From Streptomyces katrae (GTDB lineage: Bacteria; Actinomycetota; Actinomycetes; Streptomycetales; Streptomycetaceae): DNA of 15,293 nt. The DNA is taken from positions 1 through 15,293 of the forward strand of contig NZ_JZWV01000433.1 of assembly GCF_000966975.1 (NCBI RefSeq), in the 5' to 3' direction. A program made the translations under genes and the position numbers. This document shows positions 7,761-14,913 of this stretch, piece after piece. A model generated the notes under the pieces. The model worked only from the letters and a program-made list of their open reading frames with translations. It had not been told where the DNA came from and searched no databases. Position 1 is the first letter of the stretch; each line of letters opens with the position of its first letter.

Positions 7761-8492
7761 TTACGGCAGTGAATCGCGCAGGTCGACGGCCGGGGCCAGC
7801 GGCGAATGCACCGCGAGGGCCGCCGCGTGCTCGTCGTCCACCGGCAGGTCGACGAGCCGCCAGCCCGCGAGGGGGGACCCGGTGTCGTCCTTGCCGAGGT
7901 CCCGGCCGAGGCCGGTGCCGAGGCCCTTGAGGTAGGCCTCCTTGCGCGCCCACACCCGGGCGAAGGCGGCCGCCCGCCCGGCGAGCGGCACCGCCGCGAT
8001 CGCGGCGCGCTCCGCGGGGTGCAGGGCGCGTCCCACGTCCATGACGGTCGTGCCGCTCGGGATGCCTTCCACGTCGACGCCCACCGTCGGCTCGGCGACG
8101 GCGACGAGCACGCGCCGGCCGCTGTGGGACAGGGAGAACCGGGGCCGTGCGGCGGGCCCGTCCAGCACGGGCCGCCCGTGCGGCCCCGAGCAGAGCGGGC
8201 AGGGGTCGCGGCCGAACCGCACCGCGTACGGCTCCACGTCGAGCCGTGCGCCCAGGACGCGCCGCAGGGCGACGTGGGCGAAGGCGTAGCGGACGCGGTC
8301 GGCCTCGTGCCGGAACGTCGCGATGCGGCGGTGTTCCTCCGCGTCGAGCACGGACAGGTCGAGGGCGTCGAGTTCACGGGCGGGCGGCACGCGCACCGAC
8401 CAGACGGAGACGTGGGGAGCGGGACCCGCGGCGGGTTCCGCCGTGGCCGTCGCCGTCGCCGTCGCTGCCGCCCGGGTCGCGGCCCGGATCAC
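7761..8492 (-). CDS. Sfp-type 4'-phosphopantetheinyl transferase
   Basis: A 243-residue enzyme that transfers phosphopantetheine from CoA to carrier-domain serines, here presumably the PCP, T and ACP domains of this cluster. Seen: FSLSHSGRRVLVAV at 119-132, Mg-binding GVDVEGI at 138-144 (Asp140, Glu142) and WARKEAYLKGLGTGL at 181-195 (Glu185), the diagnostic pair for the Sfp superfamily. A CPLCSGPHGRP stretch (98-108) is common in actinobacterial members. The GTG start overlaps the upstream TGA as GTGA, so translation is probably coupled to the A-MT-A gene. The first 20 residues are a low-complexity Ala/Thr run from a GCCGTC repeat; if this N-terminus is not real, translation would begin further in. 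Stop is TAA, 35 bases before TDO-like 1. Confidence 0.95.
   Translation of the reverse strand: MIRAATRAAATATATATAEPAAGPAPHVSVWSVRVPPARELDALDLSVLDAEEHRRIATFRHEADRVRYAFAHVALRRVLGARLDVEPYAVRFGRDPCPLCSGPHGRPVLDGPAARPRFSLSHSGRRVLVAVAEPTVGVDVEGIPSGTTVMDVGRALHPAERAAIAAVPLAGRAAAFARVWARKEAYLKGLGTGLGRDLGKDDTGSPLAGWRLVDLPVDDEHAAALAVHSPLAPAVDLRDSLP
8440..8469 (-). repeat. GCCGTC-type hexanucleotide repeat in the PPTase N-terminus
   Basis: About five near-perfect GCCGTC units in tandem encode alternating Ala-Thr at residues 9-18 of the PPTase. The stretch lies before the conserved fold, so changes in copy number would probably be tolerated. Confidence 0.7.
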
Positions 8493-10903
8493 CGGACGCC
8501 CGTGCGCGCGTTCCCCGCCGCCGCGTCCGCGAGGAGCCGGTCCCGGGCGATCTTGCCGGTGGGGCCGACCGGGAAGGAGTCGACGACCTGGAGGCGGCCG
8601 GGGACCATGTACGGGGGGAGCAGGGCCGCGAGGGCGGCCAGGACCTCTGCCGGTGCCGCGCCGGCGCCGCCGTCCGCCGTCGGCTCGGGGACGTAGAAGG
8701 CCGCCAGCTCCCGCCCGTGCCCGGTCTCCGGGGCGAGGACCACCGCGGCCCTGACCCCGGGACAGCGGGTCAACGCGGCCTGTACCTCGCCCAGTTCGAC
8801 CCGGAACCCGCGGATCTTCACCTGGTCGTCGAGACGGCCGAGGAATTCGAGGTTCCCGTCCGGCAGCCAGCGGGCCCGGTCGCCGGTGCGGTACATCCTG
8901 GCCTCCGTCCCGTCCGGTGTCCCGGCCGGGGCGAACGGGTCCGGCAGGAACCGTGCGGCCGTCAGCCCGGGAGCCCCCGCGTAGCCGAGGGCCACGCAGG
9001 TGCCGGCGATGTAGAGGTCACCGGGGACGCCGACCGGGCAGGGCCGCATCCCGGCATCGAGCACGTAGTACCGGGCGTTCTGCATCGGGCGCCCGTAGGG
9101 GACGCTCGGCCAGGAGGGGTCCACGTCCGCGACCGGGAAGCTGTTGGACCAGACGGTGCACTCGGTCGCGCCGCCCAGCGCCAGCACGCGCGCTCCGGGG
9201 AACTCGCCGCGGATCTCGTCCGGCAGGGTGACCGGGATCCAGTCACCGCTGAGCATGACGAGCCGCAGGTCCTCGCGTCCCCGCGGGTCACGGCATTCCA
9301 GGAACGGCATCACGTGCGCCATCGCGGCGGGAGCGGAGTCCCAGATCGTGACCGGTTCCTGTTCGAGCAGGTCGACCAGCAGGTCGGGCTCCGTCAGCGC
9401 CGCGTCCGGCACCACCCGGACGGAGCCGCCCGCCGCGAGCACGCCGAACATGTCGTACACCGACAGGTCGAAGCAGAAGGAGGTGACGAACAGCAGCCGG
9501 TCGGCTTCGCTCACCTCGTGGACGCGGTTGATCCAGTCGACCAGGTTGACCACGGCCCGGTGGTCGACCATGACGCCCTTCGGCTCGCCCGTGGACCCGG
9601 AGGTGAAGATGACGTAGGCGACGTCCTGCGGAGCCGGCCCGTCCGGCACCGGCGCGGCCGGGCGCCGGTCGACGTGCCAGCCGGTCCAGGAACGCAGCGC
9701 GCGCAGCCCGTTGTCCTCCGGGATCCGCGCCCGGGCGGTGATCACCACGTCGTAGCGGCCGGCCAGTTCGGCGGGCCACTCCTCCCCGTCCCGCCCGAGC
9801 ACCCTGACCTCGGCCCCGGGGACGGCCCGGCCCAGCGCGGCGAAGAACGACCGCGGCACGCTGAGGCCGGTGTGCCGCCCGAGTTCCGGGTCGACGAGAT
9901 CGGCGAGCACGACGGACCCGCCCGGAGCCAGCTTCGCCAGTACGTCGGCCAGGACGCGCACGAGGTAGTCCATGTCGGGGAAGAACTGCACGGTGCTGGC
10001 GAGCAGTACGAGGTCCACCGGGTGGTCGAGGGCGTCCGTGGCCTCGTGGGCGAACCCGGTGGCGCCGGTGAGCGCGACCCCCGCCCCGGCCGCCCGGTCC
10101 TGGACGGCCGCCACCGCGGAGGCGGCGGGGTCGACGGCGGTGTACCGCGCGGCGTGCGGCGCGAGGGCCTGCGTGATCAGCCCCGAACCGCAGCCGATCT
10201 CCAGGACCGCGCCTCCCCCGGTGGGCAGCGCCTCCCGGGCCAGCCGTACGACGTGGTCCCGGTACGCCGTGACCTCGTCGGCGGTGTAGAAGTGCCCGGA
10301 GGTGGTGCCGAGGTTGAAGCCCGCGGCCTGCAGCGGGTCGGGCAGTTCCGCCACGTAGTTCCAGAGGTCGCCGACGGCTTCCTCGTCGAACGAGTCCGCC
10401 CAGGTGTCCTCGGTCGCCAGGTCGTGCACGACGACGTGCCGCAGGCTGGGGACGTCCCAGCGGACCGCTCCGACGGCGGGGAGCTGGTCTCGGGAGGTGA
10501 GCAGGGCCTCGACGCCCAGCTTGACGAGGAGCGAGCGGATCCGCGAGGCCGGCCACCGGATGTCCAGCGGTATGTAGGTGGCGCCCGCCTTGAGCACGGC
10601 GAGGAGGCTGATCACCGCTTCCGCCGACCGGGTGGACAGCAGGCCCACGTGGGAGCCCCGGCCGATGCCCAGCGTGCGCAGGTGGTTGGCCAGCCGCTCG
10701 GCCCGCCTGTCGACTTCGGCGTGGGTCAGCGTCCGCGTACCGTCGAGGAGCGCCGGCCGTCCGGGCACCCGGCGCGCGGTGCGCGCGAGCAGGGCGGGGA
10801 GGGTGGTCTCCCGGTCGAAGGGGCGGAGCGTGTCGTTCCAGGCGTCCGGGGGGAGGTCCCGCGCCCCCACGGGGCTCGGTACGGCTTCACTCGGGGGGTT
10901 CAT
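8489..10903 (-). CDS. Stand-alone interrupted adenylation enzyme (A-MT-A), TioN-like, probably Cys-activating
   Basis: An 804-residue adenylation enzyme with a SAM-dependent methyltransferase inserted between core motifs A2 and A3, and no carrier domain. A2 is LKAGATYIPLD (105-115). The insert spans about 165-410 with SAM motif VLEIGCGSG at 233-241 and acidic Asp258. A3 FTSGSTGEPKG is at 433-443, A4 FDLSVYD 478-484, A5 GGATECTVW 577-585, A7 YRTGD 671-675, A10 PTGK with Lys784. The pocket read by eye is D-L-Y-D-M-S-L-V-W-K, close to the cysteine code DLYNLSLIWK; GGATE in place of YGPTE is also usual in Cys-activating domains. TioN of thiocoraline has the same A2/A3 interruption and adenylates and S-methylates cysteine, so S-methylcysteine is my inference. 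It must load a carrier in trans. Start ATG is 45 bases after the preceding stop as written, but would overlap it (ATGA) if the tandem duplication just upstream were collapsed. Confidence 0.92.
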   Translation of the reverse strand: MNPPSEAVPSPVGARDLPPDAWNDTLRPFDRETTLPALLARTARRVPGRPALLDGTRTLTHAEVDRRAERLANHLRTLGIGRGSHVGLLSTRSAEAVISLLAVLKAGATYIPLDIRWPASRIRSLLVKLGVEALLTSRDQLPAVGAVRWDVPSLRHVVVHDLATEDTWADSFDEEAVGDLWNYVAELPDPLQAAGFNLGTTSGHFYTADEVTAYRDHVVRLAREALPTGGGAVLEIGCGSGLITQALAPHAARYTAVDPAASAVAAVQDRAAGAGVALTGATGFAHEATDALDHPVDLVLLASTVQFFPDMDYLVRVLADVLAKLAPGGSVVLADLVDPELGRHTGLSVPRSFFAALGRAVPGAEVRVLGRDGEEWPAELAGRYDVVITARARIPEDNGLRALRSWTGWHVDRRPAAPVPDGPAPQDVAYVIFTSGSTGEPKGVMVDHRAVVNLVDWINRVHEVSEADRLLFVTSFCFDLSVYDMFGVLAAGGSVRVVPDAALTEPDLLVDLLEQEPVTIWDSAPAAMAHVMPFLECRDPRGREDLRLVMLSGDWIPVTLPDEIRGEFPGARVLALGGATECTVWSNSFPVADVDPSWPSVPYGRPMQNARYYVLDAGMRPCPVGVPGDLYIAGTCVALGYAGAPGLTAARFLPDPFAPAGTPDGTEARMYRTGDRARWLPDGNLEFLGRLDDQVKIRGFRVELGEVQAALTRCPGVRAAVVLAPETGHGRELAAFYVPEPTADGGAGAAPAEVLAALAALLPPYMVPGRLQVVDSFPVGPTGKIARDRLLADAAAGNARTGVR

Positions 10904-10945
10904 CGGGTGGTGTCACTTTCTGTGGGACAGGAAGACGGCGCGGGG

Positions 10946-10990
10946 ACGTCAAGGGCGCGAGCAGCGCACGTCAAGGGCGCCGAGCAGCGC
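10946..10990 (-). repeat. Imperfect 22/23-bp tandem duplication at the end of the T-C frame
   Basis: Two adjacent copies, 10968-10990 (23 bases) and 10946-10967 (22 bases), differ only by one missing base in the second (GGCGCCGAGC against GGCGCGAGC). In minus-strand reading the first encodes ALLGALDV; the second is out of frame and gives RCSRP and a premature TGA. With a single copy the frame continues through PAPSSCPTESDTTR to a TGA at 10900-10902 that overlaps the next ATG as ATGA, the arrangement seen at several other junctions in this operon. Confidence 0.9.
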
Positions 10991-12475
10991 GCCGAGCCGC
11001 TCCCGCAGCGAACGGGCCGTGGCGGCGGGGAAGGCCCCGGTGCGGAACTGCACGGTGCCCGTGATCCCGTCGTCCGCGGCCGCGGGGTGGTGCGGCCGGA
11101 GTTCCCAGGTGAGCTCGAAGCCGCCGTCGCCGGCCGGGGTCGGCTCGGGCTGCGAGCGGGCCGGCGGCAGCGTCAGGGTGGCGTCGGCGTCCGTCTGGTA
11201 GGCCATGCAGACCTGTACGAGCGGCATCCGGTGGCCGCGGTCCCCGCCGGCCGCCGCCACGACGTCGTTGAACGGCAGTTCGTCGCGCAGCGCCCGCAGG
11301 AAGCGCCGCCGGAGCACCGGCACGAGCGGGAGCGGGTCCGCACCCGGCTCGGTGTCGACGCGCACGGGGACGGTGTTCACGCAGAAGCCCACCGTGCGTT
11401 CGAGCCGGGGATCCGACCTGCCCGCCACCGGGACGGCCACGCAGAACCGGCGCGCGCCGGTGATGTCGGAGACCGCCTGGGCGAACACCGCGAGCAGCAC
11501 GACGGCCGGGGTCGCCTCCGTCGAGCGGGCGAGGTCGCGCACCACGGCTGCGGCTCCGGGCGTGACGGGCGCCGGGATGACGCCGACCTCCCCGCCGCCC
11601 GCGGACCCTGCGGTGGCGGGCGGCGCGGTCGGCGGTACGTCCTGGACTCCCGCGAGTTCCTCGCGCCAGGCCCTGAGCCGCCGCTCCCGTTCGGCGGGGT
11701 CGGCCGCGGCCGCCTCCGCGCCGTGCCAGGCCGCGTATCCCACGGCCTCCGCCGGCAGGACGGGGGCCTCCCCGCGCGAACGCGCCTCGTAGGCGGAGCG
11801 CAGGTCCTCGACGATGACGGGGAGGGACCAGCCGTCCACCGCGATGTGGTGCACGGCCAGCACCGCCGTGGCCCGTCCGGGCACCTCCGGGTCGTGCAGC
11901 ACGCCGAGCCGCAGCACGGGGCCCGTGGTGAGGTCCACCGGGGCGGTGGCGAACGCTCGGGCACGGGCGGGCAGCTCCGCCGCCGGGACGCGGATCTCCT
12001 CCAGCGGCGGGATGCCGCCGGGCGGCAGGATCCGCTGGAACGGAACGCCGTCCTCGTCCTCGAGGTAGACCGTCCGCAGGACCGGGTGGCAGTCGACCAC
12101 GTCGCCCAGGGCGGCGCGCAACGCCTCGATGTCGAGCGGTCCGTCAAGGGCGGTGGTGCGCTGGACCAGGTTCTGCGGGCAGCCCGGGGCGAGCTGCTCG
12201 GTGAGCCAGATCCGGATCTGTCCGGCGGACAGCTCCGGCTCGGCGGCCGCGCCCGGCTCGGCGCCGGACACGGGGGGAAGTTCGGGCAGGAGCGCCGCGA
12301 GTTCGAAGACCCGGGGCGAGGACAGCACGTCGGCGGCGGTGACCCGCCGGCCGGCCGCGAGCGTAAGCCGGTGCGCGATCCGGACGGCGGCCAGGGAATC
12401 GCCGCCGGAGTGGATCAGGTGGGTGTCCGCCCAGGCCCGCGGGGCGCCCAGTACGGCGGCGAACACGCCTGCCAC
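10949..12475 (-). CDS. NRPS carrier-condensation (T-C) part of the broken A-T-C gene
   Basis: As an independent frame it gives about 508 residues from a GTG at 12475, which follows GGAGGAGGAG by only three bases, so internal initiation is possible. The carrier domain keeps SGGDSLAAVR with phosphopantetheine Ser27, but starting here loses part of its first helix. The condensation domain runs from about residue 80 to 500: HPVLRTVYLEDEDG, catalytic HHIAVDGWS at 209-217 and VGFCVNTVPVRV are all present, so it looks active. Its true N-terminus in the restored gene is the adenylation domain upstream. The last five residues (RCSRP) come from an imperfect tandem duplication; without it the frame would continue 14 residues after LDV and stop at an ATGA overlap with the A-MT-A gene. 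It would pass the amino acid or acyl group on its carrier, or an upstream chain, to the next module. Confidence 0.82.
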   Translation of the reverse strand: MAGVFAAVLGAPRAWADTHLIHSGGDSLAAVRIAHRLTLAAGRRVTAADVLSSPRVFELAALLPELPPVSGAEPGAAAEPELSAGQIRIWLTEQLAPGCPQNLVQRTTALDGPLDIEALRAALGDVVDCHPVLRTVYLEDEDGVPFQRILPPGGIPPLEEIRVPAAELPARARAFATAPVDLTTGPVLRLGVLHDPEVPGRATAVLAVHHIAVDGWSLPVIVEDLRSAYEARSRGEAPVLPAEAVGYAAWHGAEAAAADPAERERRLRAWREELAGVQDVPPTAPPATAGSAGGGEVGVIPAPVTPGAAAVVRDLARSTEATPAVVLLAVFAQAVSDITGARRFCVAVPVAGRSDPRLERTVGFCVNTVPVRVDTEPGADPLPLVPVLRRRFLRALRDELPFNDVVAAAGGDRGHRMPLVQVCMAYQTDADATLTLPPARSQPEPTPAGDGGFELTWELRPHHPAAADDGITGTVQFRTGAFPAATARSLRERLGALLGALDVRCSRP

Positions 12476-14196
12476 CAGCTCCTCCTCCGGGCCCCGCGCG
12501 GGCGTGGAGCCGCTGGGCGCGGTGACCTGACGGGCGGCGAGGCGTTCCAGCTCCGCGTAGTCCGTCTTGCCGGAGCCGCCGCGCGGGAAGGCGTCGAGCC
12601 GGCCGATCCAGCGCGGCGCCAGCGGCCCGGGCAGCAGCTCGGCCAGCCGCTCCCGCAGCGCCGTGACGTCCAGTTCCCGCCCGTGACGTCCAGTTCCCGC
12701 TCGCCGGTGACCCAGGCGGCCAGCCCGACGGGCCGCTCCCGCACGTCGCGCAGCGGAACCACGGCGGCGTCGTGCACGCCCGGCTCGCGGCGCAGCGCGG
12801 CCTCGGTCTCCGTCGGCTCGACGCGCACTCCGCGGATCTTGAGCTGGCGGTCCACGCGGCCGCGGTACCAGAGCACCCCGTCCTCGTCGACCACGCCGAG
12901 GTCGCCGGTCCGGTAGAGCCGGACGTGGGTGTCGGCCGGCAGGCCGGTGCTCCGCGCCGGGAGCACCGACTCGACGAAACGTTCCGCCGTCTGGGCCGGG
13001 TCACCGAGGTACCCGCTGACGAGTCCCGGGCCGCCCAGCCAGATCTCGCCGGTCTCACCCCGGTCCGCGACGGCGCCGTCCTCGCGGAGCACGGCCACGA
13101 GGGTGCCGGGCAGCGGCGTGCCGATGGGCGCGTCGACGGCGTCCTCGAGGGCGGCCGCGTCGTGGACGCGGACCGTGGTGGCCAGGATGGTGCACTCGAC
13201 CGGCCCGTAGCCGTTGACCAGGTGGATCCCCGGGTGGGCCGTCAGCAGCCTCCGGGCGTGTTCCGTCGACATGCGCTCGCCCCCGGACAGGGTCTGGGTG
13301 ATGCCGTCGAAGCACTCGGGGGCCTCGTCCACCAGGGTGTTGAACAGCGACGCCGTCATGAGCAGCGTGTTGACGCCGTGGGCCTGCACCGCTTCCCGGA
13401 CGGCGGCCGGGGTGAGCGGACCGGGAGGGCCGTAGACCACGCAGCCGCCGTTCAGCAGCGGCCCCCACGTCTCCATGGAGGCCAGGTCCCAGGCGACCGA
13501 GGAGGTGCGCAGTGCGACGGTGCGCGGGCCGAAGTGCGCGAGCGGGCCCCGCCCGGGGAACAGGTCCGGGCAGTCGTCGAAGGGCGCGACGGGCTCGCAG
13601 GAGTAGGGGGCGGGCGTGAAGAGGCGCAGGGTCGCCGCGTGCGGTGACACGGCTCCCTTGGGCTCTCCGGTGGAGCCGGAGGTGAAGAAGACGCAGGCCG
13701 GCGAGTGGGCCGAGCCGGCGGCCGGGACCAGTGCCCCGGTCCGCTCCGGCGCGAGGGCCGCGACGTCGGCCGGGACGCGCACGCTGTACGGTCCGGCCGG
13801 GGCGGTCTCCACTCCGTCCCCGACGACCTGGACGCGGGCGCCGCACCGGTCGGCGATCTGCCGCAGCCGCCCGGCCGGCCAGTCCACCGGCAGCGCCACG
13901 TAGGCCGCACCGGTCTTGAGCACCGCCAGGAGCACGGCGGGCAGGACCGGCCCGTCCGGCACCAGGACCGGTACGAAGTCGCCTTCGCCGACGCCCCGTT
14001 CCAGGAGCTCGGCGGCGAGCCGGTCGGCGGCCGCGTCCAGTTCCCCGTAGCCGACCGTCCGGCCGTCCCCGTACCGCAGGGCGACCGCGTCGGGGCGCAG
14101 CGCCGCGGCGGCGGCGAAACCGCCGTGGATCGTCGCGGAGGCCGGGATGTCCTTGGGGTGCGAGAGCACGGCCCCCGCCCGGGTGGCCACCGTCAT
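12415..14196 (-). CDS. NRPS adenylation part of the broken A-T-C gene, frameshifted near its end
   Basis: As written the frame gives 593 residues: about 505 genuine adenylation residues, then about 88 out-of-frame residues after the 20-bp duplication. Seen: LKTGAAYVALP (93-103), FTSGSTGEPKG (171-181), GYGPVEC (329-335), YRTGD (428-432), GRVDRQLKIRG (446-456). A4 is unusual, WDLASMETW (236-244) instead of FDxSxxE, preceded by about 30 extra residues rich in Pro and Phe (195-225). The pocket by eye is D-L-M-M-L-G-G-I-L, hydrophobic, which I cannot assign. The A10 lysine (GGSGKTDY) lies beyond the frameshift, so this product should not adenylate normally. ATG overlaps the upstream TGA as ATGA. 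Confidence 0.82.
   Translation of the reverse strand: MTVATRAGAVLSHPKDIPASATIHGGFAAAAALRPDAVALRYGDGRTVGYGELDAAADRLAAELLERGVGEGDFVPVLVPDGPVLPAVLLAVLKTGAAYVALPVDWPAGRLRQIADRCGARVQVVGDGVETAPAGPYSVRVPADVAALAPERTGALVPAAGSAHSPACVFFTSGSTGEPKGAVSPHAATLRLFTPAPYSCEPVAPFDDCPDLFPGRGPLAHFGPRTVALRTSSVAWDLASMETWGPLLNGGCVVYGPPGPLTPAAVREAVQAHGVNTLLMTASLFNTLVDEAPECFDGITQTLSGGERMSTEHARRLLTAHPGIHLVNGYGPVECTILATTVRVHDAAALEDAVDAPIGTPLPGTLVAVLREDGAVADRGETGEIWLGGPGLVSGYLGDPAQTAERFVESVLPARSTGLPADTHVRLYRTGDLGVVDEDGVLWYRGRVDRQLKIRGVRVEPTETEAALRREPGVHDAAVVPLRDVRERPVGLAAWVTGERELDVTGGNWTSRRCGSGWPSCCPGRWRRAGSAGSTPSRAAAPARRTTRSWNASPPVRSPRPAAPRPRGARRRSWWQACSPPYWAPRGPGRTPT
12479..12488 (-). promoter_or_regulatory. Possible internal ribosome-binding site for the T-C frame
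   Basis: GGAGGAGGAG, encoding EEE in the linker before the carrier domain, is followed three bases later by GTG at 12473-12475. The spacing is short, but it is the only clear purine-rich stretch I see before a possible start in this frame. It could allow T-C to be made despite the frameshift, or be merely codons for glutamates. Confidence 0.3.
12661..12700 (-). repeat. Perfect 20-bp tandem duplication causing a frameshift
   Basis: The unit CCGTGACGTCCAGTTCCCGC (plus strand) occurs twice head-to-tail with no mismatch, at 12661-12680 and 12681-12700. Being 20 bases, the extra copy shifts the A-T-C reading frame by two. One copy encodes RELDVTA across the linker in the C-terminal subdomain of the adenylation domain, and with one copy the frame is continuous through A10 and the carrier domain. 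Confidence 0.97.
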
Positions 14197-14867
14197 GCGG
14201 CACCCCGGACGCACGCGTAGTGGAACAGGTCCGCCTCTTCGGCGCGGCGGTGGAAGCCGGCCCGCTCCAGCACGGCCTGCGAGGCGGCGTTGTCCTTCGC
14301 GCTGCGCGCGACGACGGTGGTGACACCGGGCTGGTCCAGTGCCCAGCGGGTCAGCTCCTGGAGCGCGCCGGTCGCGTAACCGGCGCCGCGGCCGGATTCC
14401 ACGAGGCCGAAGCCCACCTCGACGGAGCCCTCGTGCGGCGGGGCGTGGAAGCCGATGTCGCCGATCACCCGGCCGTCCGCGCAGCGTACGACCTGGTACA
14501 TGCCGAACCCCCGGGGGTGCTGGTCCGCGGTGCGCCTCCCGAACGCGGTGGCGGCGGCGCGCGACCCCGCGGTGGGGTAGCCCGGGGCCGCGTCGTCGCC
14601 CGGCACGTCGTCCCGCAGCAGAGCGGCGACCTGGTCGGCGGTCAGCTCCCGCAGGACGAACCGCTCGGTCGCCAGGACGTTCGGTCCGGCCGCGGACAGC
14701 TCGCGCAGGGAGCGGGGGCGCATGTCGGTCCAGATCTCCGCGATGTGCCCGAGGCACGCGTCCTCGGTCCCGGAGAACCCGGTGGCCCGCCAGCCGGAGG
14801 GCACGTCCAGGGCGTGCGGCCAGAGCGAGTGCTGGCCTTCGCCGTTGGTGACGACGTGATGAGACAT
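14193..14867 (-). CDS. MbtH-like protein fused to a GNAT (RimJ/RimL-type) acetyltransferase
   Basis: A 224-residue two-domain protein. Residues 1-57 are an MbtH-like domain: NGEGQHSLWP (8-17), PSGWRATG (23-30), ACLGHIAEIWTDMRPRSLR (37-55), all family hallmarks. MbtH proteins bind and support NRPS adenylation domains. Residues 65-220 are a GNAT domain: LATERFVLREL, RVIGDIGFH, VEVGFGLVESGRGAGYATG with acetyl-CoA loop RGAGYA at 160-165, and DNAASQAVLERAGF (192-205), as in N-terminal and small-molecule acetyltransferases. The ATG was chosen because GGAG lies 7 bases upstream and MbtH proteins start near this point; a GTG 39 bases upstream would add a 13-residue tail. Stop overlaps the next ATG as ATGA. 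The GNAT may acylate a building block, the product (including self-resistance) or a carrier-bound amine; the substrate is unknown. Confidence 0.9.
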   Translation of the reverse strand: MSHHVVTNGEGQHSLWPHALDVPSGWRATGFSGTEDACLGHIAEIWTDMRPRSLRELSAAGPNVLATERFVLRELTADQVAALLRDDVPGDDAAPGYPTAGSRAAATAFGRRTADQHPRGFGMYQVVRCADGRVIGDIGFHAPPHEGSVEVGFGLVESGRGAGYATGALQELTRWALDQPGVTTVVARSAKDNAASQAVLERAGFHRRAEEADLFHYACVRGAA

Positions 14868-14874
14868 GGGGTGG

Positions 14875-14878
14875 CTCC
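14875..14878 (-). promoter_or_regulatory. Ribosome-binding site of the MbtH-GNAT gene
   Basis: GGAG lies 7 bases before the ATG at 14867 and favours this start over the in-frame GTG at 14906, whose upstream bases carry no similar purine run. Confidence 0.6.
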
Positions 14879-14913
14879 AGGAAAGAGGGGGGTGGTCCGC
14901 GGTCACGCGGCGG

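Larger units (their letters stand above)
10949..14196 (-). pseudogene. Reconstructed NRPS gene A-T-C, split by a 20-bp duplication frameshift
   Basis: The adenylation frame (from ATG at 14196) and the T-C frame (ending at 10949) are two parts of one NRPS gene. A perfect 20-bp tandem duplication at 12661-12700 shifts the frame by two bases. Removing one copy gives a continuous reading through WVTGERELDVTALRERLAEL, the A10 motif GGSGKTDYAELE, then PEEELVAGVFAAVLG and the carrier domain. The restored order A-T-C has no condensation domain before A, which suits an initiating module. Whether the gene is dead, split but still working, or intact in reality depends on whether the duplication is real; the two open frames are listed separately. 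Confidence 0.75.

Noticed and set aside
6494..8377. A 627-codon minus-strand frame across TDO-like 1 and the PPTase
   Set aside because: Out of frame with both recognised genes and of low-complexity composition.
8147..12916. A plus-strand open frame of about 1589 codons
   Set aside because: Same reason: it lies opposite the PPTase, A-MT-A and A-T-C genes and its translation is Arg/Gly/Pro-rich without motifs.
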